A stretch of 58,944 bases of DNA from Methylobacillus sp. (lineage in GTDB: Bacteria > Pseudomonadota > Gammaproteobacteria > Burkholderiales > Methylophilaceae), in the NCBI GenBank assembly GCA_031285185.1, contig JAITWS010000126.1, positions 1 to 58,944 of the forward strand, in the 5' to 3' direction. Shown one piece after another: positions 52,817 through 58,944 of this stretch. Each line of letters begins with the position of its first letter. Position 1 is the stretch's first letter. The notes under the pieces are model-generated. The model was not told where the DNA came from. It worked only from the letters and a program-made list of their open reading frames with translations, and ran no database searches. Made by a program: the position numbers and the translations under genes.

Positions 52817-53760
52817 CAGGCCGCGGCTCCGGCGTTGTTTTTGGAATGGTTCATCATGTAGATGAACACATCTTCGAGACTGGTTTCGGAAGGCTCGACG
52901 CGCAGCCCTTGCGCGGCGGAAAATTCACGCACGGTTTTTTCAAGTTGCGCGGCATCGCGTCCGCTCACATGCAATGCCGCGCCGAAGGCCACGGTTTGAT
53001 CCACACCGGGCGCGCGCCGCAACTGGTCGGACAACTCGGTCAGACGTTCGCCGTGTATCGTCCAGGTGTGCAACGCCTGCTCCGCGACGATGTCCGCCGC
53101 GTAACCTTGCGCGAGCAATTTGCCGTCGGCGATGTAAGCGAGCTTGTGGCAACGCTCGGCCTCGTCCATGTAATGCGTGCTCACGAGCACCGAAATGCCT
53201 TGCGCGGCAAGCCGGTGCAACTCTTCCCAAAAATCGCGCCGCGCGGTGGGATCAACGCCCGCAGTCGGTTCGTCGAGCAACAGCAAGCGCGGTTGATGCA
53301 ACATGCAGGCGGCCAGCGCGAGACGCTGTTTCCATCCGCCCGAGAGCGTGCCGGTGAGCTGGTTGGCGCGCGCGCCCAGGCCGAGATTTTCCAATGCCTC
53401 GTTCACCGCCTCGCGCGGTTTTTCCATGCCGTACATGCGCGCGACGAAGTTCAGATTCTCGCGTATGGTGAGGTCGTCCCAATAGGAAAATTTTTGCGTC
53501 ATGTAGCCGACTTCGCGCTTGATTTTGTCGGCCTCGGTGCGGATGTCGTGACCCAGACAAGTGCCGCTGCCGGAGTCCGGCGTGAGCAGTCCGCACATGA
53601 GGCGGATCGAAGTGGTTTTGCCGCTGCCGTTGGGGCCGAGAAAGCCGAAAATTTCGCCGCGCCGCACTTGCAGCGACACATTGTTGACGACGTGCTTGTC
53701 GCCGAAATGTTTGTTGAGCGACCGCACATCAATGGCGAGGTCGTCGTCCGCGCCGCTCAC
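52816..53760 (-). CDS. ABC exporter ATPase
   Basis: About 314 residues. Walker A GPNGSGKTT (about 43-51), Q-loop TQKFSYWDDLTIRENL, signature LSGGWKQRLALA, Walker B RLLLLDEPTAGVD and the switch histidine in STHYMDEAERC are complete. The C-terminal part (IVAEQALHTWTIHGERL onward) is a regulatory tail. The frame is open to 54141 but the extra part is a shadow of the HlyD gene. I chose the GTG at 53760, which overlaps the stop of the adaptor gene. Confidence 0.93.
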   Translation of the reverse strand: MSGADDDLAIDVRSLNKHFGDKHVVNNVSLQVRRGEIFGFLGPNGSGKTTSIRLMCGLLTPDSGSGTCLGHDIRTEADKIKREVGYMTQKFSYWDDLTIRENLNFVARMYGMEKPREAVNEALENLGLGARANQLTGTLSGGWKQRLALAACMLHQPRLLLLDEPTAGVDPTARRDFWEELHRLAAQGISVLVSTHYMDEAERCHKLAYIADGKLLAQGYAADIVAEQALHTWTIHGERLTELSDQLRRAPGVDQTVAFGAALHVSGRDAAQLEKTVREFSAAQGLRVEPSETSLEDVFIYMMNHSKNNAGAAA

Positions 53761-54710
53761 TTCAGCACCATCTCCACCGGCTGACCGGGATGCAGTTTGG
53801 GCGCATCGGTCGCATCGGGACGCGCTTCCAGCATGAACATGAGTTTGCCGCGATTTTCGTTGCTGTAGATGACGGGCGGGGTGTACTCCGCCTCGCTTGA
53901 GATAAACGTGATTTGCGCGGGAATGGGCGCGGCGCATCCGTCGCAATGAATTTCCACCTTGCGCCCCGGCGCGATTGCGCCGACCAGCGTTTGCGGAATG
54001 AAAAAACGCACCTTGATATTTTCCGGCGGCAACAGACGCACCACCGGATTGCCCGCCATGACCCACTCGCCTTCGCGGTAAAGCGTGTCGAACACCAGAC
54101 CCGCTTTCGGCGCGGCGACCGTTTTTTGGGCGAGCCGCCACTCCGCCTGCGCGAGCATCGCCCTGGCCGCCTCGACCTGCGCTGTTTGCGCGCCGATCTG
54201 ATCCTTGCGGTTGGGCAGAGTATCCACCACCAACTGCCCGCGCAACTGCCGCACCAAGGCCGTCGTCGCATCCGCCTGCGCGCGCGCGGCATCGAGATCG
54301 GCTTTGGAAACGCCGCCGACCGGCGCCAATTTTTCGTTGCGCGCGAGTTGTTGCGCGGCGTTTTGCGCGTTGGCTTCGGCCTGTTTCAGTTGCTCGCGCG
54401 TAACGGCGATTTCCTGCGGACGCTTGCCGAGCTTGATGTCGGCCAGTTGCGATTCGGCGGCGGCCAATTGTTGCGCCGCCTGATCGCGCGCTGCTGTTTC
54501 ATCCGCGGATTCCAGACGGAACAACGGCGCGTTGGCCGCCACCTGCTGACCGCGCGCGACCGCGAGCGCATCCAGCCGACCGGATTGCGACGAGGCCATG
54601 TAAACAAACTCGCCTTCCACATAGCCCTGAAAAGTGTCGCGCGGCGCTTGCGAGCAACTGCCAAGCAGCAGCGCCGCGCCGAGGACACAGGCTTTGCGGG
54701 AGGCGTTCAT
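53757..54710 (-). CDS. HlyD-type periplasmic adaptor lipoprotein
   Basis: 317 residues. The signal has a lipobox-like LLGSCS with Cys19, suggesting a lipoprotein. The middle is a long coiled-coil hairpin (about 70-180, LAAAESQLADIKLGKRPQEIAVTREQLKQAEANAQNAAQQLARNEKL), with a half lipoyl motif SGRLDALAVARGQQVAANAPLF on one side and TVAAPKAGLVFDTLYREGEWVMAGNPVVRL on the other. It is the membrane-fusion partner of the ATPase/permease and resembles YbhG. It is likely the first gene of the transporter set, and 24 bases after the macro-domain gene. Confidence 0.9.
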   Translation of the reverse strand: MNASRKACVLGAALLLGSCSQAPRDTFQGYVEGEFVYMASSQSGRLDALAVARGQQVAANAPLFRLESADETAARDQAAQQLAAAESQLADIKLGKRPQEIAVTREQLKQAEANAQNAAQQLARNEKLAPVGGVSKADLDAARAQADATTALVRQLRGQLVVDTLPNRKDQIGAQTAQVEAARAMLAQAEWRLAQKTVAAPKAGLVFDTLYREGEWVMAGNPVVRLLPPENIKVRFFIPQTLVGAIAPGRKVEIHCDGCAAPIPAQITFISSEAEYTPPVIYSNENRGKLMFMLEARPDATDAPKLHPGQPVEMVLK

Positions 54711-54734
54711 GGTCGTCCGCGCGGGCGGGATTCC

Positions 54735-55235
54735 TTACACTTCTTCCGCCGCCTTGCCTGCGCGGTATGTGGTGTAAACGAAAACCGAAATGCCGAGATC
54801 GCCGAGATGACGCTCGACCAGCGGCTGCACATCGCTCCATTCCAGCTTGCCGACGCCGGTGGCGAGACGCGGCAGAGCGAGACTTTTGATGCCTTCGTCC
54901 TCAATGAATTTCGCGAGTTTACGCAGGCAATGACTGACATTTTCCAGCGTCGCCTTGCCGGGCTTGGCCGTGGGGCCATCGCCTATCGTATCCTGGGTCA
55001 CGAGGTTGACGATCTGCAGCGTGCCGCCACCTTCCCGCACGCCGACCCACGGCCAGATGTCGCCCGGACGAATGTCTTTGCCGCGCAACGCATGGCGGTA
55101 ATCGCGCACCAGAGACGGCCAACGTTCGCGCAACGCGAGCGCGAGGCCGCTGTCGAAATGGTCGTGCGGCGCGATGCCGTGCGCGATAAGCTCAGCCTTG
55201 CTGAGCAGAATGTCACCTTCAACTTCACGAATCAC
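54735..55235 (-). CDS. Macro-domain protein
   Basis: 166 residues. Macro domains bind or hydrolyse ADP-ribose derivatives. Visible parts: IREVEGDILLSKAELIAHGIAPHDHFDSGLALALRERWPSL (about 1-42, with the G-D-I binding strand), GGGTLQIVNLVTQDT, and SLALPRLATGVGKLEWSDVQPLVERHL. The 'GVG' loop is a conserved macro-domain binding loop. No DarT-like toxin is adjacent. The frame opens with GTG at 55250; I chose the GTG at 55235, which has AAAGGAAG 6-7 bases upstream. Confidence 0.8.
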   Translation of the reverse strand: MIREVEGDILLSKAELIAHGIAPHDHFDSGLALALRERWPSLVRDYRHALRGKDIRPGDIWPWVGVREGGGTLQIVNLVTQDTIGDGPTAKPGKATLENVSHCLRKLAKFIEDEGIKSLALPRLATGVGKLEWSDVQPLVERHLGDLGISVFVYTTYRAGKAAEEV

Positions 55236-55268
55236 AGTACTTCCTTTCACTTCAGTTTCAAAATTTCG

Positions 55269-55293
55269 CAGGGGCGGAGTTCAAATCCGTCCG
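55269..55293. repeat. Degenerate copy of the CGGGTTTNAAACCCG palindrome
   Basis: CAGGGGCGGAGTTCAAATCC then GTCCG. It still pairs partly around TTCAAA. It lies between the macro-domain gene and the first lipoprotein gene, like the copies at 8973 and 12838. Confidence 0.45.
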
Positions 55294-55310
55294 GGCAAGC
55301 TCACCTTACG

Positions 55311-55820
55311 TCAGTCACTTTTTTCCACCCGTTTGGGCGCGGCGCACTCCCCTCCGCCCGTCCAACTGTAAACAATCGCGCCGTTACGGATCAGCACGCC
55401 GAATGGCGAATAACCGATGTATCCGCCGTATCCATTTTTGGAATTCACCTGTCCGCAAACCACATAGCCGTAGGTAACCTTGGTGACCCACGGATTGATC
55501 GTGGTGTACCGACCATACTCATTGTAATAGTGCGTTTTCACCGCCACCATATAATCGCGTTTGGGCTGGGTAAAGTCGCGGTACAGCGCCGTATCCGGGT
55601 CTTTCAAAACATCCCTGTAGCCATCCTTGATGATCTGCTGATAGTTTCTGGGAACCGCCCCATAATCGGCACCGCGTTCGGGAAGCGTCGCCGCAAATTT
55701 CTGGAATTCAGCTTGCGCCTCTTGCTCATTTTTTTCATCGGCAGCTTGCAATATCGCGCCGCAGCCGCTTATCACCACCGCCAAAACCATTGCTGTAAAA
55801 ACCTGTATTACGCGTGTCAT
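55311..55820 (-). CDS. Lipoprotein, paralogue 1
   Basis: 169 residues with a lipoprotein signal (MTRVIQVFTAMVLAVVISGC, Cys20). The mature part has LPERGADYGAVPRNYQQIIKDGYRDVLKDPDTALYRDFTQPKRDYM and, further on, VTYGYVVCGQVNSKNGYGGYIGYSPFGVLIRNG. This pattern of a short beta-rich domain with one Cys resembles small lipoproteins of many proteobacteria that share YGYxVCxxVNxKNxYGGY. It is a paralogue of the next gene. They may be envelope-attached proteins of unknown role. Confidence 0.7.
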   Translation of the reverse strand: MTRVIQVFTAMVLAVVISGCGAILQAADEKNEQEAQAEFQKFAATLPERGADYGAVPRNYQQIIKDGYRDVLKDPDTALYRDFTQPKRDYMVAVKTHYYNEYGRYTTINPWVTKVTYGYVVCGQVNSKNGYGGYIGYSPFGVLIRNGAIVYSWTGGGECAAPKRVEKSD

Positions 55821-55873
55821 CTTTAATTCCCTTCTCCAAATTGATTATTTTCCGTATCTGTTTTATTGAACGC

Positions 55874-56404
55874 TCATCCTTTACCTTCTCCGTCACCGGG
55901 CATTTGAACGCCTCTGCGGCCGTGACACTCCTCTCCCTTGTTCCATTCCCCTTGCGAATCAACATGACCGTTGCGGATCAGGTAATAATACCCGGCCGTA
56001 AAATCATCCACAGACCCATAATATCTGCCGTAGGTATCTTTTTCATTCACCGGCACGCAGACCACGTAGCCATACCGGACTATCCTGGTTAGTTTTTCGT
56101 AATCGTCCCAACCTTGCACATTCGTGGAAAAATCGGGTTTGGGCTGGGTGAAATCGCCATAGATAGTCTCCCGATCCCACCCATCAATCTTGTACATATA
56201 ATTCTTGATGATCTGCTGATAGTTTTCGGGATAGGCGCCATAGTCCGCTCCCGGCTCCGGGAGGCTCGTCTGCCATTGCCGCGCCTCGATCCATTTGTTC
56301 TCCCGCGCTTTTATGAGCGCCTCCTTGCCGCAACCGCTCACCGTCACCGCAAAAATCGCCATCATGAATAACCACATCATGCGTAACACAACGTTACGAA
56401 TCAT
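55874..56404 (-). CDS. Lipoprotein, paralogue 2
   Basis: 176 residues starting at the ATG at 56404, preceded by AAGGGGAAAGTC. The signal ends near VSGC (Cys26). It shares LPEPGADYGAYPENYQQIIKNYMYKIDG, YGDFTQPKPDF and VRYGYVVCVPVNEKDTYGRY with paralogue 1. The two are 53 bases apart and on the same strand, indicating tandem duplication. The overall similarity is visible only in these blocks, so the duplication is old. No clear function. Confidence 0.7.
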   Translation of the reverse strand: MIRNVVLRMMWLFMMAIFAVTVSGCGKEALIKARENKWIEARQWQTSLPEPGADYGAYPENYQQIIKNYMYKIDGWDRETIYGDFTQPKPDFSTNVQGWDDYEKLTRIVRYGYVVCVPVNEKDTYGRYYGSVDDFTAGYYYLIRNGHVDSQGEWNKGEECHGRRGVQMPGDGEGKG

Positions 56405-56485
56405 GACTTTCCCCTTCTCAAAATTTTTGCAGATTGAATTGAGCATGAGCAAAACCCAATATTTATGCGCTCAACCCATTCTGCA

Positions 56486-57592
56486 TTATTTCCTCTGCAC
56501 AACCACCTGCGTGCCGCTCCATCCGTCACCGGAGTTGTATTCGCCGCGTTCGTGAATCGCGCTCGCGCGTCCCACGAGCAGGTTATCCGCCTTGCCGATT
56601 TTCTCGGCATCTTTGCCGGTGTAGGGCAACGCGTGCAGAACATAGCGCATCGCATTGAGCCGCGCGCGTTTTTTGTCGTTGGATTTGATGACGATCCACG
56701 GCGAATCGGCGGTGTCGGTGTGGAAGAACATTGCTTCCTTGGCCTCGGTGTAGGCATCCCATTTATCGAGCGAAGCCAGATCAACCGGCGAGAGTTTCCA
56801 CTGTTTCAGCGGATGCACTTGCCGTTCCTTGAAACGGCGGCCTTGCTCCTGCCGCGTGACCGAGAACCAGAATTTGAAAAGGTGGATGCCGCTGCGGATG
56901 AGGTTGCGCTCCATATCGGGAACTTCGCGCAGAAATTCGCGGTATTCCTCTTCGGTGCAAAATCCCATGACTTTTTCCACGCCGGAACGGTTGTACCAAC
57001 TGCGGTCGAACAGCACGATCTCGCCCAGCGTCGGCAGGTGCTGGATGTAACGTTGGAAATACCATTGACCGCGTTCCTGCTCGCTCGGTTTTTCCAATGC
57101 CACAACGCGCGCGCCGCGCGGATTGAGATGCTCCATGAAGCGTTTGATCGTGCCGCCCTTGCCCGCCGCGTCGCGTCCTTCAAACAAAATCACCACGCGC
57201 TGTTGCGATTCCTTGACCCACGCTTGCAGCTTGAGCAGCTCGGTCTGCAAGGCGAATTTTTCGCGCTCGTAATCGCGGCGCAGCATTTTGAATTTGTAGG
57301 GATACTCGCCGTCACGCCAGCCTTCGGCCAATTCGTCGCTGGTCTTGCGCGGCGTGCCCGGCGCTTTCGGCAGCCCGAGCGCGTGGCGCATCAGGCTTGC
57401 GTCATCCGGTGCCGCGCCCGCGAGTATGGCTTCCAGACCGTCCGCATCTCCGGCGGCAATTTCTTGCACGGCGGCGAGCCGCGCCTGCTGTTCCGCCGTC
57501 ACACGCTCACGCGCCAAACCCGCCCGCGCGGTGTCGGACAAACCTTCCTTGCCCGTGCCTGTTTTGGTTCTACGATTTCTTGTGTCCATCAT
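56486..57592 (-). CDS. ppk2: Polyphosphate kinase 2 (PPK2 family)
   Basis: About 368 residues. PPK2 enzymes transfer phosphate between polyphosphate and nucleotides. The Walker A-like site is FEGRDAAGKGG (about 138-148), FDRSWYNRSGVEKVMGF is Walker B with the lid region, and SVTRQEQGRRFKERQVHPLKQWKLSPVD is the polyphosphate-contacting helix. The N-terminal part of about 100 residues is an extension typical of the PA0141-like one-domain group. ATGs at 57592 and 57589 follow GGAGACGAA. The gene is divergent from corA. Confidence 0.92.
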   Translation of the reverse strand: MMDTRNRRTKTGTGKEGLSDTARAGLARERVTAEQQARLAAVQEIAAGDADGLEAILAGAAPDDASLMRHALGLPKAPGTPRKTSDELAEGWRDGEYPYKFKMLRRDYEREKFALQTELLKLQAWVKESQQRVVILFEGRDAAGKGGTIKRFMEHLNPRGARVVALEKPSEQERGQWYFQRYIQHLPTLGEIVLFDRSWYNRSGVEKVMGFCTEEEYREFLREVPDMERNLIRSGIHLFKFWFSVTRQEQGRRFKERQVHPLKQWKLSPVDLASLDKWDAYTEAKEAMFFHTDTADSPWIVIKSNDKKRARLNAMRYVLHALPYTGKDAEKIGKADNLLVGRASAIHERGEYNSGDGWSGTQVVVQRK

Positions 57593-57754
57593 TTCGTCTC
57601 CGTTTAACCACATCTGTTACAAGTTTATCACTTCTGACTGGGTGCCGGTTTGCCGCAACCCGGCGAAAACGCTTGTCAGCCCGAAAATTTCTCCCCCAAA
57701 CCGCATCTTCGGTTTTATCATGCAACTCACGCAAAACATGGGAAGGAAAAACCG

Positions 57755-58840
57755 ATGAAGAAACGCTCCCGCTCCCGCCTGCATTCCAAAAAGGTCGGGC
57801 AACTCCCTGGCACGCTGCACCCGCCGAGCGAGCAAAAAACCAGCCACGTCAAGCTGGCGATGTTTCGCTACGACAGCCAAAAGTTGGTCGAATCCGGCGC
57901 AGAAATGCTCGAAAAACTGGACATCGCCGTGCACGACGACGATGTGCTCTGGCTCAATGTGCATGGACTGCACGACCCCGACCTTATGCGGCAAATCGGG
58001 CAGGCATTCAATCTGCATCCGCTGGTCATGGAGGACATCCTCAATACCGACCAACGCCCCAAGGTGGATGACTATGACGATTATCTGTTCATCGTCGCGC
58101 GTTTTTTCGGCTATGACAAGGAAACCATGGGCATCAGCTCCGAGCAGGTCAGCATCGTGCTCGGGAAAAATTTCGTGCTGACTTTTCAGGAATTGCCGAC
58201 CGGCTCCTTTGACCCGGTGCGCGAGCGGCTGCGTACCGGAAAAGGGCGGCTACGCAGTTCGAATGCAGCCTATCTCGCCTATTCCCTGATGGATGTGGTG
58301 GTGGATCGCTACTTCATCGTGCTGGAACAAATGGACGACGAATGCGATTCGCTGGAGGACAATCTGCTGCACAGCCCTGGCGACCATTTGCTGAAAAAAA
58401 TCCACCTGCTCAAGCGCGAAACCATGGAGTTGCGCCGCGCGGTATGGCCGCTGCGCGAAGTCATCAACACCCTCATGCGTAATGAATCCGGCCTGTTCGA
58501 ACACGAAACCGTGCTGCACCTGCGCGACGTTTACGATCACACCGTGCATTTCATCGAGTCGCTGGAAGCCTTGCGCGACCTGCTTTCCGGGATGCTGGAC
58601 ATTTATTTTTCCACCCTGAGCAACCGCATCAACATGGAAGTGCGCGCATTGACGGTGGTCGCCATGATGTTCATGCCGGCAACATTGATCGCGGGAATTT
58701 TCGGGATGAATTTCGAAGTCATGCCGTGGCTGAAGAATCCCAACGGTTTCTGGTTCGCCATCGCGCTCATGGGCGGCATTGCCACGTTCATGGCGTTGAT
58801 ATTCTGGCGTCGCCAGTGGTTAAGCCGGAAGGCGGTCTGA
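57755..58840 (+). CDS. corA: CorA family magnesium/cobalt transporter
   Basis: 361 residues. A large cytoplasmic domain (1-295) with a basic N-terminus is followed by two C-terminal helices. The first is VVAMMFMPATLIAGIFGMNFEVMPWL with the signature GMN at about 317-319; the second is FWFAIALMGGIATFMALIFW, ending with WRRQWLSRKAV. The pentameric channel moves Mg2+ into the cell. The frame is open to 57650 but the ATG at 57755, after GGAAGGAAAAACCG, is best. It faces an rRNA operon, about 70 bases away. Confidence 0.95.
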   Translation: MKKRSRSRLHSKKVGQLPGTLHPPSEQKTSHVKLAMFRYDSQKLVESGAEMLEKLDIAVHDDDVLWLNVHGLHDPDLMRQIGQAFNLHPLVMEDILNTDQRPKVDDYDDYLFIVARFFGYDKETMGISSEQVSIVLGKNFVLTFQELPTGSFDPVRERLRTGKGRLRSSNAAYLAYSLMDVVVDRYFIVLEQMDDECDSLEDNLLHSPGDHLLKKIHLLKRETMELRRAVWPLREVINTLMRNESGLFEHETVLHLRDVYDHTVHFIESLEALRDLLSGMLDIYFSTLSNRINMEVRALTVVAMMFMPATLIAGIFGMNFEVMPWLKNPNGFWFAIALMGGIATFMALIFWRRQWLSRKAV

Positions 58841-58860
58841 GCCCCCTTCAGCAGCGCTCA

Positions 58861-58901
58861 TAAAACAAACGCCCACGTCTTCCGATGAAGGCGTGGGCGT
58901 T
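58861..58901 (-). terminator. Intrinsic terminator of the rRNA operon
   Basis: On the minus strand AACGCCCACG (58892-58901) pairs with CGTGGGCGTT (58868-58877), followed by TGTTTTA. It is placed 10 bases after the 5S 3' end, as expected for an rRNA operon. On the plus strand it lies 27 bases after the corA stop and might also serve it. Confidence 0.8.
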
Positions 58902-58910
58902 GGGTGAGGA

Positions 58911-58944
58911 GTCTGGCGGTGACCTACTTTCGCGTGCGTAGTAC
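58911..58944 (-). rRNA. rrf: 5S ribosomal RNA, 3' end (runs off the window)
   Basis: The minus strand reads CGCGAAAGTAGGTCACCGCC then AGAC, the conserved 3' stem of 5S rRNA (usually GAAAGTAGGTCATCGCCAGGC in betaproteobacteria). Only about 34 bases are inside. The rest of the rrn operon would be to the right of the window. The terminator follows. Confidence 0.85.

Noticed and set aside
54735..55235. DarTG toxin-antitoxin pair
   Set aside because: No DarT-like ADP-ribosyltransferase gene is next to the macro-domain gene; neighbours are an HlyD adaptor and a lipoprotein.

Overview
The window reads as chromosomal DNA of a GC-rich Gram-negative bacterium, most likely a betaproteobacterium. The basis is gene order and family resemblance, not a database search. 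An AlaA-type aminotransferase sits directly upstream of homoserine dehydrogenase. birA-coaX-SPOR is one overlapping block. The PDH operon is aceE-aceF-lpd with a lipoyl domain on E3. The right edge carries the 3' end of a 5S rRNA. A flavocytochrome c sulfide dehydrogenase pair (fccAB) points to sulfide oxidation.

Layout. 1-8950: amino-acid, repair and signalling genes (hom, aminotransferase, ferric-reductase-like flavoprotein, recJ with an RpfE-like partner, then the overlapping run sixA-parA-like-CYTH/CHAD). 8951-12900: an MFS exporter, a lower-GC phosphoribosyltransferase-like gene, a possible 32-aa gene and an M17 aminopeptidase. 13004-19029: pyruvate dehydrogenase complex (aceE, aceF, lpd). 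19119-21955: birA, coaX, a SPOR protein and two small overlapping membrane ORFs. 22101-24410: an HAF-repeat exported protein convergent with selU/mnmH. 24528-28849: a 164-bp MITE-like element directly before glgP, then a DUF4197 protein, a small membrane protein and an orphan SUKH-type gene. 28955-37369: purL, an exported ankyrin protein, fccAB and three exported or membrane proteins. 37386-41419: iron-uptake cluster (tonB, TonB-dependent receptor, piuC) with a Fur-box-like site ahead of tonB. 41420-42776: about 1.4 kb without a convincing gene, filled with nested dispersed palindromes, part of it duplicated in tandem. 42777-46913: zinc metallopeptidase, FAD-linked oxidase, glnS. 46928-57592: a long minus-strand run (PPK2, two paralogous lipoproteins, macro-domain protein, HlyD/ATPase/permease exporter, large secreted protein, DUF3142, GNAT, SLC13 permease). 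57755-58944: corA, then the terminator and 3' tail of an rRNA operon on the minus strand.

How the genes work together. PDH feeds acetyl-CoA. FccAB would pass sulfide electrons to periplasmic cytochrome c. tonB, the receptor and piuC form an iron-siderophore module, possibly helped by the ferric-reductase-like protein. Polyphosphate recurs as a theme (a CHAD protein and a PPK2 kinase), but these genes are about 48 kb apart.

The most unusual content is non-coding: several palindromic repeat families shared among intergenic gaps, with one repeat nested in the loop of another. I did not find CRISPR arrays, tRNA genes, prophage or transposase genes. No complete novel system can be claimed. The best candidates for new biology are the exporter-linked run at 46.9-55.2 kb, the ParA-like ATPase between sixA and the CYTH/CHAD gene, the phosphoribosyltransferase island and the small coupled ORF after the aminopeptidase.
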